From: Hydrangea macrophylla
Taxonomy: Eukaryota > Streptophyta > Magnoliopsida > Cornales > Hydrangeaceae
Assembly: GCA_033977485.1 (NCBI GenBank)
Contig: CM066994.1
Span: forward strand, 44,975,155 to 45,039,154
Direction: 5' to 3'
Length of the DNA: 64,000 bases
Position 1 is the stretch's first letter, and every line of letters begins with the position of its first letter. Positions 45,896 through 57,900 of this stretch are shown here, in pieces. A program made the position numbers and the translations under genes. The notes beneath the pieces were generated by a model, which ran no database searches, was not told the origin of the DNA, and worked only from the letters and a program-made list of their open reading frames with translations.

Positions 45896-46985
45896 CTACC
45901 CCCTGACCAGAGACTGAATCTCAAGCAAATACTCTGCGGTCGGGACAACTGAAGCTGGAATCCTCCGAAAGGGAGCTGATACCCTATCATGCCAAGCCTC
46001 TGCAAATATCCTCACTGTCGAAGGACGTAGGGCAGAGCTCCTCGAGAAATCAGCAGTAATAACATCAGGGACATCTTGGAGCAAGCCGAATTGGCGGGCT
46101 ACCCGGCTGGGAATGTAAAAGGTGGTAACTCGCAGACCAGTCAACCAAATCCCGGGGTGCCCAGGAAGACGTACCGCGACAGAGCAATAAGACCAGCGAG
46201 GGCATATCCAACAGATGTCCTCGTAACTCAAGCCTCGAAACCAAGCAAGCCAACTAGTAACTGTGCCGGGGGGGGGAGGGGTAATGGATGTCCATGCGAT
46301 CATAAGGGAGCAGTCTCCCGAGGGGAAGGTGAGCAAAGAAGCCCAAGCGCTCGAAGAGCCAAATTTGTAAAACGTGGGGTGATCCCGAAAGCAGCATCGA
46401 TCCCGCGGTATGTGCATGATCCAGACCTAGAAAAGTCTCCCCCAGAACGAGCATGACAGCACTCCGTATCTCTCGGAGGCCACATACGATCGGAATCAGG
46501 ATATCAGTGGAAGACTGAAATAAGAAGTGTGAAAGCATCGCCAGAGAAAGGGCGTTCCGCCTGATGACCTGATACCTCCTATCGTCAGGATCGCCAATGG
46601 GTGCGTAAGTGGAGGAGAGGCGATCGAAATCAATGTGACGGTCATGAACAAGGGAGCCGACAGTGCCCCAAGAAATGCCAAGAAGGGCCGATAAATCCTG
46701 AATATACCCTACCTGGATCTGTGGAATGATCAAATCGGCATACGGATCGGTGTGAAGGATGGCGCTAAACTCCTCAAAGAGAGGACAGACCTCCTCGTGA
46801 CCAAACTGAAAGACGTGAAGAGAAGGGTCCCAACACATGATAGCTGCTCGAAGCAAGTCCTCATCCAGAGCTGTAGGGCGAAATGCGAAAAGGTCCGTCA
46901 GTCTGTGGGATTCAAGGTTGAATCGGTCGATGCCAAAAAGGGAATCCATCCATGGTTATAGGATGTCGGAACTAATGGGGGCCAT
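45896..46985 (-). pseudogene. Antisense gene A, plant-mobile-domain-like, broken
   Basis: Single-exon gene on the minus strand of the large element, about 350 codons from ATG 46949 to a TAG at 45896. The first part reads MDSLFGIDRFNLESHRLTDLF, CWDPSLHVFQFGHEEVCPLFEEF and GLREIRSAVMLVLGETFLGLD, typical of the plant mobile domain / retrotransposon-derived DUF7745-like group; the exact family is uncertain. A 9-C run on the minus strand (46268-46276), one base too long, shifts the frame; the downstream frame continues GTVTSWLAWFRGLSYEDICW to the end. An upstream in-frame ATG at 46985 is followed by a stop nine codons on, perhaps a lost N-terminus. A TATA box and palindrome cluster lie just upstream. 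Confidence 0.75.
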
Positions 46986-47084
46986 GAAGAAAGGAGGGGG
47001 ATATAAAAGGAAAAAGTTTGAATGAAAAGAAGGCAAAATGGCTCTAGAAATCCTGAACGAACCTAGGAATGGGTAAATGGCAGC

Positions 47085-47212
47085 TTATATAGAAAAGGGG
47101 GCCGGACCGGCACTCGATGTAAAGCAGCGGCACTCACTGAGTGCCGGCCGGCAATTACTGAATGCCGCACGGCATTCACGGAGTGCCGCCCAGCCTCACC
47201 AAGTGCCGGCCC
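47085..47212 (-). promoter_or_regulatory. Antisense promoter A: TATA box and palindromes
   Basis: The minus strand has TCTATATAAGC (TATATAA at 47085-47091) about 100 bp upstream of the first ATG of gene A. Immediately upstream, 47102-47212 is filled with GC-rich near-palindromes such as GGCACTCACTGAGTGCC and GGCATTCACGGAGTGCC. This is the same unit type as in the LTR promoter. Confidence 0.7.
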
Positions 47213-47540
47213 AGGTTTAAAAGGCACATGGGTCATTTTGTAACTTTAATCAGCCCAAACCTGCACAGAATTTGAATAAAAATGCTGCCAATCATCATTT
47301 TTAAGCACCATTGTTTGCACCACTCATTAAAATAAAGCCAAGAGAGGGTATTCATGATCTAAATAAGCAAAGGGAATAAGATTCAAGAACTAATACGGGG
47401 AAGCAATCAAGCATGAATATAAACAAATTCAAAATGGGCACGCAGGCCACCATGCATGAGTATTGCTAAGTTCGCCTAAATAAGAGAATTCGAAATTCTT
47501 TCGTCCTCGCAGGGGCACAACATAACATAAAGGAGATAAG
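47213..47540. other. Spacer between antisense genes A and B
   Basis: AT-rich DNA with no open frame of note. It should contain the 3'UTR of gene B and the distal promoter of gene A. Confidence 0.5.
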
Positions 47541-50500
47541 CTATCCTCGTCTACGACGAGGATTCCTTTTGGGCGTTTGCTGAGCTGCCTGACCTCTCCC
47601 AGCTCCGCCATCGCCTCCATCTCCGCCATCGCCTCCATCTCCCCCATCTCCATCACCTCCTTGGTAGCCGCCGCCTTGGCCACTACCGCCAGCACCTCCC
47701 TGATAGCCGCCGCCCTGGCTCAATTGGAACTCCTGGAGTTGTCTCCTCAAAGCCGCCATCTCAGTTTCCTGTAAGAAAGAACAGGCGAAATAAGTAATGC
47801 AAAAAAAAAAAAAAAAAAAAAAAAAGAGAGAGGAGAAGGGGAAAGAAGAAAGGGAGTGTAATACCATAGCTCTAGCCTGAAGATCGGCGTTGGTCCTTGC
47901 TCCATCAGCCTGAGAAAGAAAAAAAAAGAGAAAAGGAAAGAAAAGAGAGAATTAGAATGCAGTTATTAGAATAAAGGTGATCATTTGGATTCTTTTTGAA
48001 GATAAATAAGAAAATCTTTTGAGTTTTTTTATGGCTGTTTGAATTTTTGCAAATAAAAAAAAAAGAAAAAAAAAGAAGAGAATTTTGTTCCAAACAAAAA
48101 GGGATTTACCCTCCATTCACGTCCATGAATCCAGTGCTGGACGGTGTGCGCATATGACAGACCCTCTTCAGCGTAATCCCGGGGGACTGTATCATATTGT
48201 AGAGGGATAGTCGGGACATTCTGAGTGTAAGGGGTCAGCTGATACATGGTCTCTTGACCCATGTCGACCATGGGAACGCTCCAATTCCACTGCGGAAGGG
48301 CTGGGGGTTCAGCGACCCCAGGAACAGGCTACAAATAAGATTTTTTTTTACTTAAAAGATTGAAAAGGAATGGAAAGCAGAAATGAAAGAAATATACATA
48401 TGTGAATAAGGTTTGTTACCCGGACGACATCCATAAGAGGAAAATTATGCATAAGAGAATTCAATCTAAAGGCTGCATAACCATCTGGGCCGTCCAGAAG
48501 ATTTGCAATGTTCTCCCCGTCTAGAGCAGCCACCAGGTCATCATGATCCAGGGTCTCTGTGCTCCTCATAGTAGCTGGAGGGACCCACGGCACATAAAAG
48601 TTGGGGCAGCAAGAGACTGCCTAGTCACCCTCTCACCAAGGTACCACTCCCGGCACGCCTCACCCACCATCAGAACCCTCAATCTAGAATAGGCCACCGC
48701 CGCCTGAATCGCTTCACCTGCCTCTGGAAGGGCTGCCGCCCACGGGTTCCATATCACATGAATCTCACGCAAATTAATGAGGAGGTTCCGGTAGCCAACA
48801 AAATCATGAGCCCCGACTTTTCGGCCCGTTGCCTCCTTTCTCCACTTCAAGCCCTGAGGCATGATAGCCGCCTCGCTGTCCCGAGCACTGGGAGCTCTCA
48901 TCCGGAGGTATTCATGCGACCATATCTGCAAGGCAAAATAAAGAGGCAAATTCAGTTTTCAAAATTGGAGGAAATGAATGCAATAAAAATAAAAAGGAAT
49001 AAGGATGAAATGAATGAATAAATAAATAATAAAGTTGAAGCTTTACCTCCCAAGCTCTCCAGTACCCACCCGTGGAGGGGGAATTTCCCCTAGAAACCTC
49101 ACTCATGTGGTTGTAGAGAGTGGCCAAACCTGCCCCTCCCCAGTTGTATTGGGAGATGCGATCGACGTCTGTGAGAGAAGCCAAATACCCAAGATTGATT
49201 GTGTCACCCTTTGTACTCATCAGCGAGCAACCCAGCACATACATGATGAAGGCCCTGGCCATTTGATCGTCAGTGAAGGCCTGATCCTTGAAGGTATCCA
49301 GGAACCATTTTGCGGGAACTATGAAATCCCCTGGATGAGCCCCAAGCAAGTCAATAATTTCTTCGTGACGGTTCTGAAGATCGTCATAACGAGCAATAGG
49401 GAGGCCACCAAATGGGACGCCAGTGATCATGGCGAAGTCTAAGGGAGTCATCGTCATCTCCCCGAAAGGCATATGGAAGGTGTTCGTCGTGTCCCACCAC
49501 CTTTCCGCCAAGGCTTGAATGTGGGTCCGGTCATTTGTACTCTTCTCCAGAAGCAAAGCAAAGAGCCTAAATCCAGCATTGTTGACCAAGGTTCTCACAT
49601 CATCAGGGAGCTCCACATACCACCTTCGGCCATGGGCCATGCTCCCATGACCCTTGAGAACAAATTCTGGAGTCTGCAAAACAAAAAAGAGAGAAAAGAA
49701 AATAAGAAAGGGAGGGAATAATAAATACTTTCTTTTGGGATTCAAGCAATGCAATTTAGTGAATAAGGAAAATAATTCCCGAGTCTAAGCGACTCGTTGA
49801 TTTGAAAAATAAGAATAAAATTCTTTGGAGTCTAGGCGACTCGTTGATTTGAAAATAAGAATAAAATTCTTTGGAGTCTGAGCAACTCGTTGATTTGAAA
49901 AATAAGAATAAAATTCTTTGAGAGTCTAAACGACTCGTTGATTTGAAAATAATGAAAAAAAAAAGATTCTTTGGAGTCTAGGCGACTCGTTGATTTGAAA
50001 AATAAGAATAAAATTCTTTGAGAGTCTAAGCGACTCGTTGATAATGAAATTCTTTGGAGTCTAAGCGGCTCCTTGATTTGAAAAATAATGAAAATTCTTT
50101 GAGAGTGTAAGCGACTCGGCGATTTGAAATAAAAAGGGGATCTCTTTTGAAGTCTAAGCACAAAAATGTTTGTGGGTCGTAAGCAATGATTGGATTTTAG
50201 GTTCATTCAAAATATTAAGCATACGCAAAATTCATCCAGATTAGCACAACCACCCATTAGCAATGAATAAATGGAATAATGAAATCAATGTGTCCAACCA
50301 AGGGCAATAATAAAAAAAAAGGGGGGACAATACCAAGCATCGAATCCTAATCATGAAAGAGGGGATTGGCGAATAGGGTGAATGTTCAAATATGCATTCA
50401 TACATGCATTGATTATCATATACTACATTGGCATAAAAAGGGGGGAAGGGCATTCATGCATGCATTGCTCATCATTCATAGCACTACATTGCATTATCTC

Positions 50501-50661
50501 ATCATAAGCATAAAGAGGAAAGTTTGGGAGTGTACCAATCGATTGAAGGCCCGTGCCGAGAGATGTGCCCCGGGATCGGCAAGTAAAACTGATGAACTGT
50601 GGATTGGATTGAGTTTGTATTTCTTCTTAGGAGGGCCATAAGACCCTGAACCACTAGCCAT
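47541..50661 (-). pseudogene. Antisense gene B, six coding exons, plant mobile domain
   Basis: Minus-strand gene with coding exons 50661-50536 (42 codons, MASGSGSYGPPKKKYKLNP), 49673-49047 (209), 48925-48420, 48328-48110 (73), 47909-47865 (15) and 47768-47541 (75 plus stop). All introns are GT-AG and phase 0. Exons 2-3 carry the plant mobile domain / aminotransferase-like region: LPDDVRTLVNNAGFRLFALL, RWWDTTNTFHMPFGEMTMTP, LDFAMITGVPFGG and GYWRAWE-IWSHEYLRMRAP. Exon 6 has a coiled-coil start, a Gly/Asp-rich repeat and a basic RRRR tail, possibly a nuclear signal. Exon 3 is 506 bp, one short of phase 0: the frame shifts near 48600, where ...RVTRQSLA must pass to PNFYVPWVPPATM. Otherwise intact, about 583 residues. 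Such antisense genes are known from Tat elements; their role is not. Confidence 0.8.
49781..50158 (-). repeat. ~47-bp tandem repeat in intron 1 of gene B
   Basis: Nine units begin GAGTCTAAGCGACTCG (starts 49781, 49828, 49874, 49922, 49974, 50022, 50057, 50103, about 50148). Each has an inverted repeat GAGTC-N5-GACTC followed by GTTGATTTGAAAAATA. Spacing is mostly 46-48, with 52 and 35 outliers. Confidence 0.85.
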
Positions 50662-50669
50662 GGGGAGAA

Positions 50670-50790
50670 CTACAAACAAAGAAAATGTTTTTCATATAAG
50701 AGTTTTGGGGGAGGAAAGTAAAAAACCATGGGGACAACTATGATTCCACATATAAAATCAAGCAAAGATGTAATCTTTATGTGAACTTAC
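50670..50790 (-). other. 5'UTR intron of antisense gene B
   Basis: On the minus strand ATAATCAAG|GTAAGTTCAC is a near-consensus plant donor (intron starts at 50790) and CTTTGTTTGTAG|TTCTCCCC an acceptor ending at 50670, eight bases before the start codon. Leader introns next to the ATG are common in expressed plant genes and support a real transcript. Confidence 0.65.
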
Positions 50791-50903
50791 CTTGATTATG
50801 AGTGATTCTTGAAGACAAGATCAAAAGAGAATGGAGTTGTGGAGAAGAAACCCGAAGCAAGAAGAGGAAGAGAATGAAAAGAAAGAAGAAGAGGCCAAGT
50901 AGT

Positions 50904-51034
50904 CTTTTATGAACTGCCAGTCAGGCCGACACTCGGTGAAAAGAGGGCCGGCATTCACTGAATGCCGCCCGGCATTTGGTGATGGTCGGTCGGAACTCCG
51001 TGAATGCCGGTTCCTTTTTGCCGAGTGCCGCCGC
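50904..51034 (-). promoter_or_regulatory. Antisense promoter B: TATA-like box and palindromes
   Basis: The minus strand has TTCATAAAAGAC (about 50904-50913) as a weak TATA box. Directly upstream, 50925-51034 holds GC-rich palindromes including GGCATTCACTGAATGCC. Its outer edge, ACGCGGCGGCACTC, is identical over 14 bp to the outer edge of the LTR cluster at 31415-31428. Confidence 0.65.
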
Positions 51035-51240
51035 GTTGTCAAAATGGCTCTTTTACCCCTGATTTTCACTATTTACAAAAGAACCCCCAAATTTTGCTTC
51101 CATGTCCTTATAAATTTTCCCTCGTTCCAAAAGGACCCCCGAGGTTTGAAAAATGAGTTTTAAAGCCCTCTTGCAAATGAGAATTAGCCCCTGCTTGTTG
51201 AAAATTTTGTCAAGGAACACCCGTTTGCAATAAATAGGTT
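51035..51240. other. Distal upstream region of gene B
   Basis: No gene or repeat recognised between the palindrome cluster and the tandem region. Confidence 0.45.
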
Positions 51241-51985
51241 AATCAACTCCGGATTTCTATGAAATTGAATTTGATTGAGGTCTAATTGACTCCTGATTTT
51301 GGAAAATAGGAAAATTGAGTCTGATTGACTCCGAATTTCCTTGAAAGTTGAATTTGATCGGAATCTATTTGACTCCCAATTCTGGAAAATAGGAAAATTG
51401 AGTCTGTTCGACTCCAGATTTCTCTGAATTTGAAATTGATTGGAGTCTAATTGACTCCAAATCTTGAAAAAAAGAAGAAAACGAAGTAAGTTGAGTCTAA
51501 TTGAGTCTGGATTTCTTTAAATTTGAATTTGATTCCAAATTTTGGAAAATAAGAGATTTGAGTCTATTCAACTCCGGATTTATCTGGCAGTCAATTAGAC
51601 TCCCAATTTTGGAAAATTGATTTGATATGAGCGGGGTTAGCTCTATCCCTCTGAAAATAATTCGGTTTGAGCTTGCTTTGGCTCCAACTATTTGAAAGAC
51701 AATTTGATCTAAGCTTGGATGACTCCGATTTTGAAAAACGTGATCTGATTTGAGTATGATCAACTCCTAAATTCAGAAGAATAAATTGATTTGATAAGTT
51801 AAGATAATCTGAGGGACCATCGAATCCCAGAAATGAAATGGACACGCATTTGAGTGCTTCCAGATTTAGGAAAATTGGAAAAATAAATCTTGAAAAGGAG
51901 AGTAACTCAAAAAGGGGAAAATAAGAGTTGAGTTTGACTTTACATAGAAGAAAAATGCATTTGCTTCTCTGGTCTTCACCAAACA
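51241..51985 (+). repeat. Degenerate 39-44/82-bp tandem region
   Basis: Units of the form TCTAATTGACTCCTGATTTTGGAAAATA alternate with a second type, TCTGATTGACTCCGAATTTC, at 39 and 43-44 bp, giving a dimer of 82-83 bp (51281, 51364, 51446). Units decay toward 51960. It adjoins the satellite array and shares a GATTTTGGAAAAT core with it. Confidence 0.7.
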
Positions 51986-51993
51986 AATCTGTC

Positions 51994-54900
51994 GATCAGA
52001 TGATTTTGGGAGATTATGGAGCGTAAGGCATGAAGCGGCTCAATCTTTCAGCGTGCTACCTGATTCGGCTTAGCCGATCAAATGATTTTGGAAGATTATG
52101 GAGCGTAAGCCATGAAGCGGCTCAATCTTTCAGCGTGCTACCTGATTCGGCTTAGCCGATCAGATGATTTTGGAAGATTATGGAGCGTAAGGCATGAAGC
52201 GGCTCAAAATTTCAGCGTGCTACCTGATTCGGCTTAGCCGATCAGATGATTTTGGAAGATTATGGAGCGTAAGGCATGGAGCGGCTCAATCTTTCAGCGT
52301 GCTACCTGATTCGGCTTAGCCGATCAGATGATTTTGGGAGATTATGGAGCGTAAGGCATGAAGCGGCTCAATCTTTCAGCGTGCTACCTGATTCAGCTTA
52401 GCCGATCAGATGATTTTGGAAGATTATGGAGCGTAAGGCATGAAGCGGCTCAATCTTTCAGCGTGCTACCTGATTCGGCTTAGCCGATCAGATGATTTTG
52501 GAAGATTATGGAGCGTAAGGCATGAAGCGGCTCAATCTTTCAGCGTGCTACCTGATTCGGCTTAGCGGTTCAGATGATTTTGGAAGATTATGGAGCGTAA
52601 GGCATGGAGCGGCTCAATCTTTCAGCGTGCTACCTGATTCGGCTTGGCCGATCAGATGATTTTGGGAGATTATGGAGCGTAAGGCATGAAGCGGCTCAAT
52701 CTTTCAGCGTGCTACCTGATTCGGCTTAGCCGATCAGATGATTTTGGAAGATTATGGAGCGTAAGGCATGAAGCGGCTCAATCTTTCAGCGTGCTACATG
52801 ATTCGGCTTAGCCGTTCAGATGATTTTGGAAGATTATGGAGCGTAAGGCATGGAGCGGCTCAATCTTTCAGCGTGCTACCTGATTCGGCTTGGCCGATCA
52901 GATGATTTTGGGAGATTATGGAGCGTAAGGCATGAAGCGGCTCAATCTTTCAGCGTGCTACCTGATTCGGCTTAGCCGATCAGATGATTTTGGAAGATTA
53001 TAGAGCGTAAGGCATGAAGCGGCTCAATCTTTCAGCGTGCTTCCTGATTCGACTTAGTCGATCAGATGATTTTGGGAGATTATGGAGCGTAAGGCATGAA
53101 GCGGCTCAATCTTTCAGCGTGCTACCTGATTCGGCTTAGCCGATCAGATGATTTTGGAAGATTATGGAGCGTAAGGCATGGAGCGGCTCAATCTTTCAGC
53201 GTGCTACCTGATTCGGCTTAGCCGATCAGATGATTTTGGGAGATTATGGAGCGTAAGGCATGAAGCGGCTCAATCTTTCAGCGTGCTACCTGATTCGGCT
53301 TAGCCGATCAGATGATTTTGGAAGATTATGGAGCGTAAGGCATGAAGCGGCTCAATCTTTCAGCGTGCTACCTGATTCGGCTTAGCCGATCAGATGATTT
53401 TGGAAGATTATGAAGTGTAAGGCATGGAGCGGCTCAATCTTTCAGCGTGCTACCTGATTCGGCTTAGCCGATCAGATGATTTTGGAAGATTATGGAGCGT
53501 AAGGCATGGAGCGGCTCAATCTTTCAGCGTGCTACCTGATTCGGCTTAGCCGATCAGATGATTTTGGGAGATTATGGAGCGTAAGGCATGAAGCGGCTCA
53601 ATCTTTCAGCGTGCTGCCTGATTCGGCTTAGCCGATCAGATGATTTTGGAAGATTATAGAGCGTAAGGCATGAAGCGGCTCAATCTTTCAGCGTGCTACC
53701 TGATTCGACTTAGTCGATCATATGATTTTGGGAGATTATGGAGCGTAAGGCATGAAGCGGCTCAATCTTTCAGCGTGCTACCTGATTCGGCTTAGCCGAT
53801 CAGATGATTTTGGAAGATTATGGAGCGTAAGGCATGGAGCGGCTCAATCTTTCAGCGTGCTACCTGATTCGGCTTAGCCGATCAGATGATTTTGGGAGAT
53901 TATGGAGCGTAAGGCATGAAGCGGCTCAATCTTTCAGCGTGTTACCTGATTCGGCTTAGCCGATCTGATGATTTTGGAAGATTATGGAGCGTAAGGCATG
54001 AAGCGGCTCAATCTTTCAGCGTGCTACCTGATTCGGCTTAGCCGATCAGATGATTTTGGAAGATTATGGAGCATAAGGCATGAAGCGGATCAATCTTTCA
54101 GCGTGCTACCTGATTCGGCTTAGCCGATCAGATGATTTTGGGAGATTATGGAGCGTAAGGCATGAAGCGGCTCAATCGTTCAGCGTGCTACCTGATTCGG
54201 CTTAGCCGATCAGATGATTTTGGAAGATTATGGAGCGTAAGGCATGGAGCGGCTCAATCTTTCAGCGTGCTACCTGATTCGGCTTAGCCGATCAGATGAT
54301 TTTGGGAGATTATGGAGCGTAAGGCATGAAGCGGCTCAATCTTTCAGCGTGCTACCTGATTCGGCTTAGCCAATCAGATGATTTTGGAAGATTATGAAGT
54401 GTAAGGCATGAAGCGGCTCAATCTTTCAGCATGCTACCTGATTCGGGCTTAGCCGATCAGATGATTTTGGAAGATTATGGAGCGTAAGGCATGGAGTGGC
54501 TCAATCTTTTAGCGTGCTACCTGATTCGGCTTAGCCGATCAGATGATTTTGGGAGATTATGGAGCGTAAGGCATGAAGCGGCTCAATCTTTCAACGTGCT
54601 ACCTGATTCGGCTTAGCCGATCAGATGATTTTGGAAGATTATGGAGCGTAAGGCATGAAGCGGCTCAATCTTTCAGCGTGCTACCTGATTCGGCTTAGCC
54701 GATCAGATGATTTTGGAAGATTATGGAGCGTAAGGCATGAAGCGGCTCAATCTTTCAGCGTGCTACCTGATTCGGCTTAGCCGTTCAGATGATTTTGGAA
54801 GATTATGGAGCGTAAGGCATGGAGCGGCTCAATCTTTCAGCGTGCTACCTGATTCGGCTTGGCCGATCAGATGATTTTGGGAGATTATGGAGCGTAAGGC

Positions 54901-57900
54901 ATGAAGCGGCTCAATCTTTCAGCGTGCTACCTGATTCGGCTTAGCCGATCAGATGATTTTGGAAGATTATAGAGCGTAAGGCATGAAGCGGCTCAATCTT
55001 TCAGCGTGCTTCCTGATTCGACTTAGCCGATCAGATGATTTTGGGAGATTATGGAGCGTAAGGCATGAAGCGGCTCAATCTTTCAGCGTGCTACCTGATT
55101 CGGCTTAGCCGATCAGATGATTTTGGAAGATTATGGAGCGTAAGGCATGGAGCGGCTCAATCTTTCAGCGTGCTACCTGATTCGGCTTAGCCGATCAGAT
55201 GATTTTGGGAGATTATGGAGCGTAAGGCATGAAGCGGCTCAATCTTTCAGCGTGCTACCTGATTCGGCTTAGCCGATCAGATGATTTTGGAAGATTATGG
55301 AGCGTAAGGCATGAAGCGGCTCAATCTTTCAGCGTGCTACCTGATTCGGCATAGCCGATCAGATGATTTTGGAAGATTATGGAGCGTAAGGCATGGAGCG
55401 GCTCAATCTTTCAGCGTGCTACCTGATTCGGCTTAGCCGATCAGATGATTTTGGGAGATTATGGAGCGTAAGGCATGAAGCGGCTCAATCTTTCAGCGTG
55501 CTACCTGATTCGGCTTAGCCGATCAGATGATTTTGGAAGATTATGGAGCGTAAGGCATGAAGCGGCTCAATCTTTCAGCGTGCTACCTGATTCGGCTTAG
55601 CCGATCAGATGATTTTGGAAGATTATGAAGTGTAAGGCATGAAGCGGCTCAATCTTTCAGCGTGCTACCTAATTCGGCGTAGCCGATCAGATGATTTTGG
55701 AAGATTATGGAGCGTAAGGCATGGAGCGGCTCAATCTTTCAGCGTGCTACCTGATTCGGCTTAGCCGATCAGATGATTTTGGGAGATTATGGAGCGTAAG
55801 GCATGAAGCGGCTCAATCTTTCAGCGTGCTACCTGATTCGGCTTAGCCGATCAGATGATTTTGGAAGATTATAGAGCGTAAGGCATGAAGCAGCTCAATC
55901 TTTCAGCGTGCTACCTGATTCGACTTAGTCGATCATATGATTTTGGGAGATTATGGAGCGTAAGGCATGAAGCGGCTCAATCTTTCAGCGTGCTACCTGA
56001 TTCGGCTTAGCCGATCAGATGATTTTGGAAGATTATGGAGCGTAAGGCATGGAGCGGCTCAATCTTTCAGCGTGCTACCTGATTCGGCTTAGCCGATCAG
56101 ATGATTTTGGAAGATTATGGAGCGTAAGGCATGGAGCGGCTCAATCTTTCAGCGTGCTACCTGATTCGGCTTAGCCGATCAGATGATTTTGGGAGATTAT
56201 GGAGCGTAAGGCATGAAGCGGCTCAATCTTTCAGCGTGCTGCCTGATTCGGCTTAGCCGATCAGATGATTTTGGAAGATTATAGAGCGTAAGGCATGAAG
56301 CGGCTCAATCTTTCAGCGTGCTACCTGATTCGACTTAGTCGATCATATGATTTTGGGAGATTATGGAGCGTAAGGCATGAAGCGGCTCAATCTTTCAGCG
56401 TGCTACCTGATTCGGCTTAGCCGATCAGATGATTTTGGAAGATTATGGAGCGTAAGGCATGGAGCGGCTCAATCTTTCAGCGTGCTACCTGATTCGGCTT
56501 AGCCGATCAGATGATTTTGGGAGATTATGGAGCGTAAGGCATGAAGCGGCTCAATCTTTCAGCGTGTTACCTGATTCGGCTTAGCCGATCTGATGATTTT
56601 GGAAGATTATGGAGCGTAAGGCATGAAGCGGCTCAATCTTTCAACGTGCTACCTGATTCGGCTTAGCCGATCAGATGATTTTGGAAGATTATGGAGCATA
56701 AGGCATGAAGCGGATCAATCTTTCAGCGTGCTACCTGATTCGGCTTAGCCGATCATATGATTTTGGGAGATTATGGAGCGTAAGGCATGAAGCGGCTCAA
56801 TCGTTCAGCGTGCTACCTGATTCGGCTTAGCCGATCAGATGATTTTGGAAGATTATGGAGCGTAAGGCATGGAGCGGCTCAATCTTTCAGCGTGCTACCT
56901 GATTCGGCTTAGCCGATCAGATGATTTTGGGAGATTATGGAGCGTAAGGCATGAAGCGGCTCAATCTTTCAGCGTGCTACCTGATTCGGCTTAGCCAATC
57001 AGATGATTTTGGAAGATTATGAAGTGTAAGGCATGAAGCGGCTCAATCTTTCAGCATGCTACCTGATTCGGCTTAGCCGATCAGATGATTTTGGAAGATT
57101 ATGGAGCGTAAGGCATGGAGCGGCTCAATCTTTTAGCGTGCTACCTGATTCGGCTTAGCCGATCAGATGATTTTGGGAGATTATGGAGCGTAAGGCATGA
57201 AGCGGCTCAATCTTTCAGCGTGCTACCTGATTCGGCTTAGCCGATCAGATGATTTTGGAAGATTATGGAGCGTAAGGCATGAAGCGGCTCAATCTTTCAG
57301 CGTGCTACCTGATTCGGCTTAGCCGATCAGATGATTTTGGAAGATTATGGAGCGTAAGGCATGAAGCGGCTCAATCTTTCAGCGTGCTACCTGATTCGGC
57401 TTAGCCGTTCAGATGATTTTGGAAGATTATGGAGCGTAAGGCATGGAGCGGCTCAATCTTTCAGCGTGCTACCTGATTCGGCTTGGCCGATCAGATGATT
57501 TTGGGAGATTATGGAGCGTAAGGCATGAAGCGGCTCAATCTTTCAGCGTGCTACCTGATTCGGCTTAGCCGATCAGATAATTTTGGAAGATTATAGAGCG
57601 TAAGGCATGAAGCGGCTCAATCTTTCAGCGTGCTTCCTGATTCGACTTAGCCGATCAGATGATTTTGGGAGATTATGGAGCGTAAGGCATAAAGCGGCTC
57701 AATCTTTCAGCGTGCTACCTGATTCGGCTTAGCCGATCAGATGATTTTGGAAGATTATGGAGCGTAAGGCATGGAGCGGCTCAATCTTTCAGCGTGCTAC
57801 CTGATTCGGCTTAGCCGATCAGATGATTTTGGGAGATTATGGAGCGTAAGGCATGAAGCGGCTCAATCTTTCAGCGTGCTACCTGATTCGGCTTAGCCGA

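Noticed and set aside
46076..46456. Plus-strand frame of 126 codons
   Set aside because: Shadow of antisense gene A, which has family-like sequence on the other strand.
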